From: an uncultured Alphaproteobacteria bacterium
GTDB taxonomy: Bacteria; Pseudomonadota; Alphaproteobacteria; Rs-D84
Length of the DNA: 64,000 nt
Direction of reading: 5' to 3'
Assembly (NCBI GenBank): GCA_934276735.1
Contig: CAKQTG010000001.1
Coordinates: 372,001-436,000, forward strand
A program made the position numbers and the translations under genes. Positions within the stretch are counted from its first letter, which is position 1. Every line of letters begins with the position of its first letter. This document shows, one piece after another, positions 1 to 7,943 of the stretch. The notes under the pieces were generated by a model that was not told where the DNA came from, made no database searches, and was given only the letters and a program-made list of their open reading frames with translations.

Positions 1-428
1 TCTATGATCGGGTGAAATCTATATCGTCGGGGTATGCGTCGTTTGACTATGTCGTGAACGGATACCAGCTGTCTGATTTGGTCAAGGTATCGATTCTGGT
101 CAATGATGAAAATGTAGAGCCGCTGTCGTTTATGTGCCATCGCAGTTTCGCGGAAAAGCGTGGTCGCCAGATTGTTGAAAAACTGAAAGATTTAATTCCG
201 CGTCACCAGTTCAAGATACCACTGCAGGCGGCAATCGGTGGCAAAATTATTGCGCGTGAAACAATCGCCGCGTATCGCAAGGATGTTACGGCGAAATGTT
301 ATGGCGGGGATATCACCCGTAAACGCAAACTGTTAGAGAAGCAGAAGGAGGGAAAAAAGCGTATGCGGACATTCGGTAATGTCGAAATCCCGCAGAGCGC
401 ATTTATCAATGCACTGAAAGTGTCATAG
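1..428 (+). CDS. lepA: Elongation factor 4 (LepA), C-terminal part, cut by window edge
   Basis: The frame is open from the first bases and reads YDRVKSISSGYASFDY, then AAIGGKIIARETI and KCYGGDITRKRKLLEKQKEG, which are hallmark stretches of the LepA-specific C-terminal domain. LepA is a ribosome-associated GTPase that acts on stalled or mis-translocated ribosomes; its GTPase domains lie upstream of the window. A GTG at 12 is not the real start because homology continues before it. The stop at 426-428 is followed after 21 bp by the first gene of a paralog array on the same strand, so read-through from lepA into the array is possible. The final residues (FINALKVS) end at the usual place for the family, so the 3' end is intact. 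Confidence 0.95.
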   Translation, partial: YDRVKSISSGYASFDYVVNGYQLSDLVKVSILVNDENVEPLSFMCHRSFAEKRGRQIVEKLKDLIPRHQFKIPLQAAIGGKIIARETIAAYRKDVTAKCYGGDITRKRKLLEKQKEGKKRMRTFGNVEIPQSAFINALKVS

Positions 429-449
429 CATAGTAAAGGAGTGTTTTAA

Positions 450-797
450 ATGCTGATTGATAAATTGACCTATTACCTGGTAACAAGCAAAGACGCGCGC
501 GTCGCAGATAAATATATCTATGAACGTATCAAGGATAAAGAGCAAGAAAGTATTCAACGGGCAGAATTGGCATACAAAAATATGATGCGTGGCACCCCGG
601 AATGCCATTGTATTGGTTTTGATGCGTCTGGGATGAAGGAACGCTGCCAACACTACAAGGATAACAGACCGTGTGATAATTCCAAGTGTGCGCTGTATGG
701 CGACAATATGGAATATTATGAGGCGCGTCAAAAAATGGCATGCTATGCTGCATTGCGTCGTGACTTCTGGAAAACGGGCAAGAAACACCAAAAATAA
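450..797 (+). CDS. Four-Cys small protein, paralog array member 1 (single module)
   Basis: I do not recognise this 115-residue protein. It is the first of six tandem paralogs. Visible features: an N-terminal DKLTYYLVTSKDARVAD motif shared by the array, a charged helical stretch (about 20-48), then the array's cysteine signature at C54 (C-I-G-F), C66-x2-Y, C75 and C80, followed by a Tyr-rich helix and a terminal DFW motif. No signal peptide or membrane segment. The start has a strong ribosome-binding site (AAAGGAG). It follows lepA by 21 bp and precedes the next paralog by 29 bp. The invariant Cys spacing suggests a metal-binding or disulfide-stabilised fold; this is inference and no function can be assigned. 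Confidence 0.75.
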   Translation: MLIDKLTYYLVTSKDARVADKYIYERIKDKEQESIQRAELAYKNMMRGTPECHCIGFDASGMKERCQHYKDNRPCDNSKCALYGDNMEYYEARQKMACYAALRRDFWKTGKKHQK

Positions 798-826
798 AAA
801 GTCGGATTAAAACGCGGGGGATTGAA

Positions 827-1606
827 ATGTTGTTCAAAACGATAAAATATTACCTGGCAACAAATGCAGAAATGCGTGCGGCGGATCGTGCGGCGTTTCG
901 CGCATTGTGGAATGATATGCAGAAAAAACGCATAAAACTGGAAGAGGTCAAGACCGAATTGTCGCATCGCGGTGGATGTGTGCATCGCTATTTGAAAAAG
1001 CCCGGTGGAATTTGGAGTGAAATATTGCCTGGCAAAATTGTAGAGAAGCATTGTGAGAGGTTTTGGATTTTTTCTTATAATGACGGATGTTTGGAAAAAA
1101 CATGTATGTATTACCCCGAGTATGTAAAGTATCGCGATGTGTATCGTGAGTATGCCAAGGCCAAGGAAGATGTAAAAGCATTTTGGGAAGATAGAAAGGT
1201 ATCACGTATCGAGGTCGCCAAGTATCCAAACAGTCCTGCAGCCCAGACAGCAATAGATACCCTGGACGCCCAATGTGCGGATTTGTATCGCGAACTTGAA
1301 CAGGCCCGGCAGGCAATAACTTGTTATGAATTCGCTACGCCAGAGTGGGTGCTCCCACGGAAAAACGGCTGTTTTGTAGATGTGTCGTATAGTTCTAAAT
1401 CATTTGACACCAGTGATGATTACCCGGGAATGATATGGTCACGAATGGAACACTGTCCGGAATTTAGTGTGCCATGCACACGCGTCGATTGTTATTACAG
1501 GGCGCGAAATCAACACTATGCCAATGTTCGGGCGCAATACAGAAAGGCGTGCGAGGCATACAGATTGATGACGGAACGCGAGTGGAAACCATTAAATGAA
1601 CGCTAA
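827..1606 (+). CDS. Four-Cys protein, paralog array member 2 (two fused modules)
   Basis: Unrecognised 259-residue protein with two copies of the array module. Module 1 starts with KTIKYYLATNAEMRAADR and has C51-V, C76-x2-F, C88, C93 and a KAFW motif near 118. Module 2 (from about 142, DTLDAQCADL) has C182-F-V, C210-x2-F, C217 and C222. Both modules end in a Tyr-rich helix (YREYAKAK; YANVRAQYRKA). The duplication makes it about twice the length of members 1, 4, 5 and 6. The upstream GCGGGGGA is a plausible ribosome-binding site. The 3' end overlaps the first codons of a longer alternative start of the next gene, but that gene more likely begins at 1623. Confidence 0.75.
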   Translation: MLFKTIKYYLATNAEMRAADRAAFRALWNDMQKKRIKLEEVKTELSHRGGCVHRYLKKPGGIWSEILPGKIVEKHCERFWIFSYNDGCLEKTCMYYPEYVKYRDVYREYAKAKEDVKAFWEDRKVSRIEVAKYPNSPAAQTAIDTLDAQCADLYRELEQARQAITCYEFATPEWVLPRKNGCFVDVSYSSKSFDTSDDYPGMIWSRMEHCPEFSVPCTRVDCYYRARNQHYANVRAQYRKACEAYRLMTEREWKPLNER

Positions 1607-1622
1607 GTTCAAGGGGGCGAAA

Positions 1623-2378
1623 ATGATGTTGAAAAGAATTAAATATTATTTGAATACGGATGCCACACAGCGTGCGCAAGATAGGGCGGATTTTAAACAG
1701 TTGGTCCATGATGCCAAGGAAAAAGAGGCGCGTGTAAAGGATATGGAACATGCGCTGGTATGCAGTGGCGAGCATATTGGGGCGACACGCGGAATATTTG
1801 ATGATTTACTGGATAATACAGATACGCGTTGCGCGGCGTTCCAGCCAGAAATACAGGGGCCGTGCATGGATAAAGAATGTCCGTATCTGGGTGAAAATCA
1901 TAAATATTTTGACGCGTTTCGTGCGTATGGGACGGCCCTGGTCAGGGAAAAGGAATTCTGGCCAGAGCGTTGTGCGTTGCGTATTGCCCAGGCGGCGCGT
2001 GCCCGGCAAGAACGGAATACGGAAATTGCACATTTAAATGCGCAATGCGCCGATTTGGAAAATGAATTGACGTTGGCGAAATCTGCGATATCGACACATG
2101 TGTGTATCAATCCAAACAGTGGCCCGCTGGTAAAAATGGGCTGCTTTGTGTCGGCGTATTATGGGGCTGGTGATTGGCCAATATTGGGCCTGGATGAACC
2201 ATCGCACAGTTTTACTGTAAATGAAAAATGCACAAAATTTGCGATGCCATGCGAACGCAATTGCCCATATCGCGAGAAAAATGCGCATTATGCCGATGTT
2301 TTAAATCGCTATGATGCGGCATGTGCGGCATATCGTGCGATTGCTGGCAAGGATTGGATATCAACAAAAACAAAATAA
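1623..2378 (+). CDS. Four-Cys protein, paralog array member 3 (two fused modules)
   Basis: Unrecognised 251-residue two-module paralog, closest in architecture to its upstream neighbour. I place the start at ATG 1623, not 1596, because it follows AAGGGGGCG directly and puts the MLKRIKYYL motif at the N-terminus as in the other members. Module 1 cysteines are C47, C70, C81, C86; module 2 (LNAQCADLENEL onward) has C174, C203, C210, C214. The second-module entry sequence closely matches member 2 (DAQCADLYRELEQA), so fusion preceded the duplication that made members 2 and 3. KEFW near 110 is the module-end motif. Cytosolic by absence of signal or membrane segments. Function unknown. Confidence 0.75.
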   Translation: MMLKRIKYYLNTDATQRAQDRADFKQLVHDAKEKEARVKDMEHALVCSGEHIGATRGIFDDLLDNTDTRCAAFQPEIQGPCMDKECPYLGENHKYFDAFRAYGTALVREKEFWPERCALRIAQAARARQERNTEIAHLNAQCADLENELTLAKSAISTHVCINPNSGPLVKMGCFVSAYYGAGDWPILGLDEPSHSFTVNEKCTKFAMPCERNCPYREKNAHYADVLNRYDAACAAYRAIAGKDWISTKTK

Positions 2379-2394
2379 CAATTGGGGGACGATT

Positions 2395-2829
2395 ATGAAT
2401 TTTTTTGCCAAAATAAAATATTATTTAACAACCAGTGCCGCCCAGCGCGCACAAAATAGTGCCGTGTTGGAAGACCTGGAACTGAAATGTTTCGAGACGG
2501 GGCGTGACATGGAACAGGCGCGCGAGGCGTTGCGTATCGTGGCCGATGGAATGTCCCAAACAGAAGTTTTAAGAAAGGCGTGTGTTGTATATCTGACGTA
2601 TCCGAACAATATGTTGGGCGGAGATGACCTGAGCAGATATACACCCATGTTGGTAAGGGAGAATAATTGTCGGTATTTTGCCGAAGGCGACAAAAAATGT
2701 CCGCGCAAGGACTGTGCCTTTTATGAAAAAAATATCGCATATTTTGCGGCCAAGGACCGCTATGACGCCGCCGTTGCTGCACGTGATGCGTTTTTGGCAC
2801 GTGCAACGGGGCGCGCTAAAAACAAATAA
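2395..2829 (+). CDS. Four-Cys small protein, paralog array member 4
   Basis: Unrecognised 144-residue single-module paralog. The start at 2395 is chosen over an upstream in-frame ATG at 2311, which overlaps member 3 and lacks the motif; the 2395 ATG is preceded by TTGGGGGAC and opens with NFFAKIKYYLTTSAAQRAQ. Conserved cysteines are C63-V-V, C92-x2-F, C102 and C107 (C-P-R-K-D-C), followed by a Tyr/Ala-rich helix ending DAFLARATG. The intervening 63-92 segment is rich in Tyr, Pro and Asp, perhaps a beta insert. It sits 16 bp after member 3 and 12 bp before member 5. Confidence 0.75.
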   Translation: MNFFAKIKYYLTTSAAQRAQNSAVLEDLELKCFETGRDMEQAREALRIVADGMSQTEVLRKACVVYLTYPNNMLGGDDLSRYTPMLVRENNCRYFAEGDKKCPRKDCAFYEKNIAYFAAKDRYDAAVAARDAFLARATGRAKNK

Positions 2830-2841
2830 AGGATTAAATAA

Positions 2842-3234
2842 ATGAACATTAAAAAAATAAAATATTGGCTGAAAACGCCGGCTGGTGTTCGACGCCAGAA
2901 CGCGGGCGAATATCGCACGCTGTGTATGAAATATGGGGTTGCAAAAAATAAATATGCCCGTGCATTAAACCGGATTAGTGTTGATTTGGATTATTACGAA
3001 GATCCGGCCGACGTATCTGGTTGTGTAAAGTTTAAGATTCTGGAAAAGGTGCCGGGTGTTAAATACACAACAACACACACATGCCCGCACTTTATTCACG
3101 GTGTTTCGTGCAATCAACAGAATTGCCCGTTGCGCCCCGCGAATAATGAGTGCGCAAAATTGTACACTGTATGCGAATTGGCACTGAATAAAAAAGCAAT
3201 ATTTTGGGAAAATATATACAGTAAGGTAAGATAA
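2842..3234 (+). CDS. Four-Cys small protein, paralog array member 5
   Basis: Unrecognised 130-residue single-module paralog. N-terminus NIKKIKYWLKTPAGVRRQN matches the family opening; cysteines C61-V-K-F, C81-x2-F, C90 and C95 (C-N-Q-Q-N-C) give the family signature. Additional cysteines at 28, 104 and 111 are not shared. The terminal AIFWENIY motif corresponds to KAFW/DFW in other members. The ribosome-binding site is AAAGGA. Only one base separates its stop from the next start, so translational coupling to member 6 is likely. No signal sequence. Confidence 0.75.
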   Translation: MNIKKIKYWLKTPAGVRRQNAGEYRTLCMKYGVAKNKYARALNRISVDLDYYEDPADVSGCVKFKILEKVPGVKYTTTHTCPHFIHGVSCNQQNCPLRPANNECAKLYTVCELALNKKAIFWENIYSKVR

Positions 3235-3235
3235 A

Positions 3236-3652
3236 ATGTTGATACAGAAGTTGAAATATTATTTAAAGACATCTGCGGCCCAGCGTGCGCATGACAGACG
3301 AGATTACCAGGCGGTCTTGAATCATTATGATGATGCGTTGGCGGATTTGAAAGTGGCGCGCGATGCGATGACCGCGGTGGTTGACGACAAAGAAACGGCC
3401 GACGACACATGGGCGTGCGTTGTTGAATACACATATCAATCGCCAATGGCGGGGGCAATTATGGGATTGCGTTCTGCACCACTGACAGCGCGCGAAGATT
3501 GTTGTTTCTTGAACGAAGAAGGTTGTTGTATTTTTAGTGGTTGCAAAAATCATGGTAAAAATGTGCGCTATTTTTACCAGAAAAAAATTTTGGATTTTTG
3601 GCGTCAAAAACGTGATACCTTTTGGGCCCAGAAATACGCAAATGTAAAATAA
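3236..3652 (+). CDS. Four-Cys small protein, paralog array member 6
   Basis: Unrecognised 138-residue single-module paralog and the last of the array. It begins LIQKLKYYLKTSAAQRAHDR, nearly the same opening as member 4. Signature cysteines are C61-V-V, C89/C90, C97/C98 and C103; the doubled cysteines make exact assignment ambiguous. It ends with two Trp-Phe style motifs (LDFWRQKRDTFW). It starts one base after member 5, with the upstream AAGGTAAG serving as ribosome-binding site. The recombinase-like gene follows after 24 bp on the same strand. Function unknown. Confidence 0.75.
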   Translation: MLIQKLKYYLKTSAAQRAHDRRDYQAVLNHYDDALADLKVARDAMTAVVDDKETADDTWACVVEYTYQSPMAGAIMGLRSAPLTAREDCCFLNEEGCCIFSGCKNHGKNVRYFYQKKILDFWRQKRDTFWAQKYANVK

Positions 3653-3676
3653 TCAACCAACGCGGGGGCACACACC

Positions 3677-4672
3677 ATGGCGCACCAGTTCTTTTTTAAT
3701 CCGTTCATATTGGACAACCTGCCGGCACCCAGTGCGGGTTTTGATGTTGTTCAGGATTTGTCAGAACCGCGTTTACGCATGTATGTGACCAGCCGTGGGG
3801 TCAAGACGTTCTTTGTTCGTCATCGTGTGCGTGGGCGCGATCGTCGCTTTATCATCGGAAATTATCCGGATATGGATATCGAAGATGCGCGCAGTGCCGT
3901 GGCTGACATTTTGGCGCGTGCTGATGCACCGGTGCCGACGCGTCGTCGCAAAATTAAATTTTCAAAATTTGTTGATTTGTATATGACGAATCGCGTGCGT
4001 CGCGTGCCGGCGTCGCGTGAAAAATTGCGTCGTGCGATAACGCGCCATCTGGGGCGTCTGGCGGATAAAAACATGTCCGATATTACGCGCGATGATTGTG
4101 AACGTGTGATATCAAATATCGATGGCGTTGCAATACGTGGTCGCATGCAGGAATTATTACAGAGCATGTTCGCATATGCCGCAGAAAACGGGTACGTGGA
4201 AAACATAATTTCTGATTTGCCCAAGGTCGCGCAAAACCGTCGTGTGCGTCCGCTGAACATATTTGCGTTTCATCAATTGATGGATTCGATAAATGCGGAA
4301 AAATCACCTGTTCTGCGTGCGGCGTTTTTGATGTTGGTGTATGGATTTGCGCCAAAGTCACGCGTGTTTGCAATGCAGTGGCGTGACCTGGATTTCAATC
4401 ATTATATGTGGAACGATATGCCACTGTCAGACCAGGCGGTTGTGCTGTTACAGGATTTGCCGCAAAATGGTCGCTGGGTTTTCCCGGGGCGTGGCCGTGG
4501 GCATTTGACCGATCCACGTCGTGCGTGGCGTGCGGTTGCGGTTGCGGCTGGAATACCGACACTGACTATGGATGATGTTCATAAATTTTTAATGCGCAGA
4601 TTGGTCTGGTCGCCTGACCGCGAAGATTTTCGCGAAAATATGAATTCTGTGCTGAACGAAATTATGGCCTAA
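3677..4672 (+). CDS. Tyrosine-recombinase-like protein lacking catalytic residues
   Basis: A 331-residue protein with the layout of phage-type integrases: an N-terminal arm-binding region (about 22-80, including RLRMYVTSRGVKTFFVRHR and GNYPDMDIEDARS), a core-binding helical domain (about 94-185), and a partial catalytic fold (about 190-310). The catalytic boxes are degenerate. In box I (GFAPKSRVFAMQW, 223-235) the position of the catalytic Arg is Pro226. The HxxR box position reads MDDV (298-301). The protein ends without the nucleophilic Tyr motif. It therefore probably binds DNA without cutting it, or is a decaying integrase kept open. A GCGGGGG ribosome-binding site precedes the ATG. It follows the four-Cys array closely and may be co-transcribed with it. 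Confidence 0.75.
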   Translation: MAHQFFFNPFILDNLPAPSAGFDVVQDLSEPRLRMYVTSRGVKTFFVRHRVRGRDRRFIIGNYPDMDIEDARSAVADILARADAPVPTRRRKIKFSKFVDLYMTNRVRRVPASREKLRRAITRHLGRLADKNMSDITRDDCERVISNIDGVAIRGRMQELLQSMFAYAAENGYVENIISDLPKVAQNRRVRPLNIFAFHQLMDSINAEKSPVLRAAFLMLVYGFAPKSRVFAMQWRDLDFNHYMWNDMPLSDQAVVLLQDLPQNGRWVFPGRGRGHLTDPRRAWRAVAVAAGIPTLTMDDVHKFLMRRLVWSPDREDFRENMNSVLNEIMA

Positions 4673-4722
4673 ACATATAATAGGTAAAATGTCAAGCCTT
4701 TGTTACCGTTTGTTATAATTTC

Positions 4723-4751
4723 TTGACACCAATGTCATAAAATGATAGCGT
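4723..4751 (+). promoter_or_regulatory. Candidate promoter upstream of acpP
   Basis: TTGACA at 4723-4728 lies 17 bases before TAGCGT (4746-4751), a good -35 with a weak -10, about 55 bases before the acpP start. A separate TATAAT at 4714-4719 lacks a good -35. Confidence 0.4.
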
Positions 4752-4806
4752 TAAATAATGACGTCCCATATTGGGCCACAAATTTAACCGAAACAAAGGA
4801 TAAAAA

Positions 4807-5040
4807 ATGACAACTTTTGAAAAAGTAAAAAAAATCGTAGCTGAAAAACTGAATGTCAAAGAAGACACAATCACAGAAGCTTCTACATTCGTCAACGATT
4901 TGGGTGCTGATTCTTTGGATGTTGTAGAATTCGTTATGGAAGTTGAAAAAGAATTCGATATTACAATTCCTGACGAAGAAGCTGCAAAGCTGAACACAGT
5001 TGGTGATGCTGTTAAGTACATCGAAGCGCACCAGAAATAA
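4807..5040 (+). CDS. acpP: Acyl carrier protein
   Basis: A 77-residue acidic four-helix protein with the phosphopantetheine attachment motif GADSLD; the serine is S36, and DSLDVVEFVMEVE is the classic helix II. It carries the growing acyl chain in type II fatty acid synthesis in the cytosol. Length and start (AAAGGATAAAAA before the ATG) are standard. Codon choice (GCT, TCT, ACA rich) differs from its neighbours, as expected for a very highly expressed gene. It is followed by its own terminator and then by fabF, so the acpP-fabF pair of alphaproteobacteria is kept but with separate transcription possible. Confidence 0.98.
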   Translation: MTTFEKVKKIVAEKLNVKEDTITEASTFVNDLGADSLDVVEFVMEVEKEFDITIPDEEAAKLNTVGDAVKYIEAHQK

Positions 5041-5060
5041 TCCGGCGTTTCATAAAAAAT

Positions 5061-5099
5061 GTCCGTCGCACGGGTATGACTCGGCGACGGATTTTTTTC
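5061..5099 (+). terminator. Rho-independent terminator after acpP
   Basis: CCGTCGC (5063-5069) pairs with GCGACGG (5084-5090) and is followed by A and seven T. Confidence 0.85.
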
Positions 5100-5163
5100 T
5101 GTATTTTACAGGACAAAGAGTTTATCATAAGAGTATGTTAAATCATGACAAAGGAAAAATTAT

Positions 5164-6414
5164 ATGAGAAGAGTCGTTATTACCGGTATGGGTATTGTAT
5201 CGCCGTGCGGCACAGGTGTTGAGGTTGCATGGAAAAATGTTGTCGCAGGAAATTCTGGGATTCGTAAAATTGATACGTTTGATGCATCAATGCTGGCAAC
5301 ACAGATTGCGGGTTTGCCAATTCACGGGACAGAACCAGGTCAATATAATCCCGAGGCTGTGCTGAATCCAAAAGAATTGCGCAAAATGGATAAATCAATT
5401 GTATACGGTGTTGTTGCCGCGGACGAGGCATTGCGTGATGCGGGACTGATTGATTATGACGGGGACAAGGAACGTTTTGGCGTGTCTGTGGGGGCTGGTA
5501 TCGGCGGCCTGACGTCTATTTATGAAAATTGTATTGAATTGTATAATGGCGGTCCGCGTCGCATCAGCCCGTTCTTTATTCCAAAATCTATTATCAATAT
5601 GACGGCTGGTCACATTTCTATTAAATACGGATTAAAGGGCCCAAATCTGGCGGTGGTGACGGCGTGTGCGACTGGTGCTCATTCTATTGGCGAGGCTGCG
5701 CGTCTGATTGAACACGGCGATGCTGACATTATGGTTGCTGGTGGAACCGAAGGCGCGATTGACGTAATAGGCATTGCTGGGTTTAATGCAATGAAGGCAT
5801 TGTCCACACGTAATGATAATCCGGCGGCGGCGTCACGTCCGTGGGATAAAGACCGCGATGGTTTCGTTATGTCCGAAGGTGCCGGCATTTTAATTCTGGA
5901 AGAATACGAACACGCCGTTGCACGTGGTGCCAAAATTTATGCCGAGGTTGCTGGATACGGCCTGTCGGGTGACGCGTATCACATCACTGCGCCGGCCGAA
6001 GGGGGCGAGGGCGGTCTGCGCGCAATGCGTGCGGCATTAAATGACGCCGGACTGAACCCGTCAGACGTTGATTATATAAACGCGCACGGCACATCAACGG
6101 GATTGGGCGACATTGGCGAATTGATGGCGGTTAAAAGCCTGTTTGGTGACGCGCCGGTATCAATGTCATCAACTAAATCTGTGACGGGACACCTGTTGGG
6201 TGCCGCCGGCGCGGTAGAGGCGATATTCTGCACGCTGGCGATTCGTGACGGCGTTGTGCCACCAACAATCAACCTGGAAAATCCAGAAGATGCAGTTGGC
6301 GACTTTGACCTGGTGCCAAATGTGGCCAAGAAACGCAAAGTTGATGTTGCAATCAGCAACAGTTTCGGATTTGGCGGAACAAACGCATCGTTGGTCTTGA
6401 AACGTGTAAAGTAA
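5164..6414 (+). CDS. fabF: Beta-ketoacyl-ACP synthase II
   Basis: A 416-residue condensing enzyme that extends acyl-ACP with malonyl-ACP. The catalytic Cys is C168 in VVTACATGAHS; the two histidines lie in NAHGTSTGLGD and KSVTGHLLGAAGAVE; the C-terminal SFGFGGTNASLV motif is intact. Length is normal for FabF. It is preceded by AAAGGAAAAATT. In related genomes mltG usually follows directly; here about 3.7 kb of other genes separate the two. A small membrane protein gene starts 13 bp downstream and is probably co-transcribed. Confidence 0.97.
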   Translation: MRRVVITGMGIVSPCGTGVEVAWKNVVAGNSGIRKIDTFDASMLATQIAGLPIHGTEPGQYNPEAVLNPKELRKMDKSIVYGVVAADEALRDAGLIDYDGDKERFGVSVGAGIGGLTSIYENCIELYNGGPRRISPFFIPKSIINMTAGHISIKYGLKGPNLAVVTACATGAHSIGEAARLIEHGDADIMVAGGTEGAIDVIGIAGFNAMKALSTRNDNPAAASRPWDKDRDGFVMSEGAGILILEEYEHAVARGAKIYAEVAGYGLSGDAYHITAPAEGGEGGLRAMRAALNDAGLNPSDVDYINAHGTSTGLGDIGELMAVKSLFGDAPVSMSSTKSVTGHLLGAAGAVEAIFCTLAIRDGVVPPTINLENPEDAVGDFDLVPNVAKKRKVDVAISNSFGFGGTNASLVLKRVK

Positions 6415-6427
6415 AAGGCGGTGGCGT

Positions 6428-6646
6428 ATGAGTAAGTCTGTCAAATCCGTATTGACGTTTGTGGTGCTTTTTGTGCTTTTATTAGTTGGGGAACTGATAA
6501 AGGCTGCATTTGGCGATTTTTCTATGTCCGGCATTGATGTGTTGGCTGTCGCGCTGGCGATTTATATGTGGGGCTTTTTTGAACTGATCCCAAACAAGAT
6601 TGCTGGCAAGACATGGAGTGACGTCCGCAGTAAAAAAGCAAACTAA
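6428..6646 (+). CDS. Small membrane protein of unknown function
   Basis: A 72-residue protein with two hydrophobic segments: about 8-26 (SVLTFVVLFVLLLVGELI) and about 38-54 (VLAVALAIYMWGFFEL), a short polar loop between them and a lysine-rich tail. It starts 13 bp after the fabF stop and ends in the shared terminator, so it is probably the last gene of the fabF transcript. No family recognised. The compact two-helix layout suggests an inner-membrane accessory protein. Confidence 0.7.
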   Translation: MSKSVKSVLTFVVLFVLLLVGELIKAAFGDFSMSGIDVLAVALAIYMWGFFELIPNKIAGKTWSDVRSKKAN

Positions 6647-6670
6647 AAAACGCCCGAACGGGCGTTTTTT
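6645..6670. terminator. Bidirectional terminator between convergent genes
   Basis: A-run, CGCCCgaaCGGGCG-type stem, then T-run. It serves the 6428 gene on + and the lipoprotein gene on -; the latter's stop codon lies inside the T-run. Confidence 0.85.
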
Positions 6671-7679
6671 ATTTGTTCAGTTCAGAACGTAATTTTTCCA
6701 ATTTTTGCAACGCGTCGCATGCGTCTGCCTCGTGGGGTTCTGTGCCATATATATAGTGTTTGATGTTTGTATAATCCCAATTTGGCGTGATGCACAGTGC
6801 CTGTTCCTGGGTCAGTGTTACGTAATTATGCGTAATTTCGCGTCCGTCACGGTCGGCGACTTGCTTTTGTGCGATGTCAACGGCTATACCGCCATCTTCG
6901 GAAACGACGATAATGCTGTTTATGCGACGGGCACAGATTTTATGTTGTTCCAGTTTAATTGTCTGGGTGCATGCGCCAGCGAAACTCGATGCACTGGGGT
7001 CCCGGGCCACATATATATTCTCTGATGGCAGATATCCGACAACAATACCATTGGTGCCCAAATAATCCACGGTATCAAAGCCTTCTCTGTCGGTAACAGC
7101 GGATATTGTTTGTGGTGCCGATATGCCATTGTCCATGCATATTATGTTGCTATCATTTGGACATTTAACCAGTGTTATATATTCGTATGCGGCGTTACGA
7201 AAGTTCGGGCAACTTAGATAAATTTCTTGCCCGTTATCGCATTTTTTCATTGCCGTGTCACAATTGTTCGTAATGTCACCGGCACGACGGACAGGAACGC
7301 CGTCTTTGAAATCTGCGGGGACAAATGTTGTTGTGTAATTATACCTTGGGCCGCCTGAATTCGTAATATATTTAAAAAGCACAATTTTATTTTCGGTGTC
7401 ATATATTCCATGGATTGTAAATGTTTGGTCATCGTATGTGCAATCCCATGCTAATTCTGGTTGAATTGCATCATTGTTGTCATCCATTATCCCCCGGGGA
7501 ACTAATTTTATATCCTGGCCGTGTATGGTCGCGATAACATTATCAACATCATATATGCGCAGTGTGATTGGTCCGGTCAAGTCCCCCAACGCAGCCTCGG
7601 GCCGCAGCACCGTTGTGGCGATTGGGCGGTCGCACGCGGCCAGTATCAGTGCAAACAGCACGGTAAGTATTTTTTTCAT
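6669..7679 (-). CDS. Putative lipoprotein of unknown function
   Basis: A 336-residue protein starting MKKILTVLFALILAACDRP. The L-A-A-C lipobox places the lipidated Cys at residue 16, so it should be anchored in the membrane facing the periplasm. I chose the start at 7679 over an upstream in-frame ATG at 7748 because it has an AGGGGGA ribosome-binding site and gives a clean signal peptide. The mature part has about a dozen cysteines in pairs (for example NNCDTAMKKC and SCPNFRNAAYEYITLVKC), suggesting disulfides. No family recognised. It is convergent with the fabF transcript, sharing its terminator. Confidence 0.75.
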   Translation of the reverse strand: MKKILTVLFALILAACDRPIATTVLRPEAALGDLTGPITLRIYDVDNVIATIHGQDIKLVPRGIMDDNNDAIQPELAWDCTYDDQTFTIHGIYDTENKIVLFKYITNSGGPRYNYTTTFVPADFKDGVPVRRAGDITNNCDTAMKKCDNGQEIYLSCPNFRNAAYEYITLVKCPNDSNIICMDNGISAPQTISAVTDREGFDTVDYLGTNGIVVGYLPSENIYVARDPSASSFAGACTQTIKLEQHKICARRINSIIVVSEDGGIAVDIAQKQVADRDGREITHNYVTLTQEQALCITPNWDYTNIKHYIYGTEPHEADACDALQKLEKLRSELNK

Positions 7680-7736
7680 TTGTGTTCCCCCTTGGTTATA
7701 TAAACAAAATGCCACCAAAAAAATTGGTGGGTTGGA

Positions 7737-7858
7737 GTTTAAGCACAATCAGAAAGGATTGCGTGTCTTATTCAATATATTCGACACACCCCAACCCCAA
7801 TCAATTGGGTTGGCGATTTTTTTCGTCATCACTGACGCTTTCTGATGGGTGCTTAAAC
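7737..7858. repeat. Long imperfect inverted repeat in noncoding DNA
   Basis: The noncoding stretch 7680-7916 holds a near-perfect 20-bp inverted repeat: arm one 7737-7756 and arm two 7838-7858 match with one substitution and one extra base. Between them is a second hairpin (CCAACCC / GGGTTGG near 7791-7812), and just outside lies CCACCAA/TTGGTGG (7712-7730). On the - strand this would lie in the 5' region of the lipoprotein gene. No ORF with normal codon use is present. Confidence 0.6.
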
Positions 7859-7916
7859 CCAGTGCGGCAACACGCCACACGTGCGAATTATATCATAATG
7901 GATTTTTGTCGCCAAT

Positions 7917-7942
7917 AAAAAACGCCCGAACGGGCGTTTTTT
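7917..7942 (-). terminator. Terminator of the acyl-CoA synthetase gene
   Basis: Symmetric A-run/CGCCCgaaCGGGCG/T-run hairpin directly downstream of the - strand gene ending at 7944. It has nearly the same sequence as the terminator at 6645-6670. Confidence 0.8.
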
Positions 7943-7943
7943 A

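Noticed and set aside
3677..4672. Integrase marking a prophage or genomic island in 1-4.7 kb
   Set aside because: No phage structural genes, no att-like repeats around it, no adjacent tRNA, and the catalytic residues are gone.
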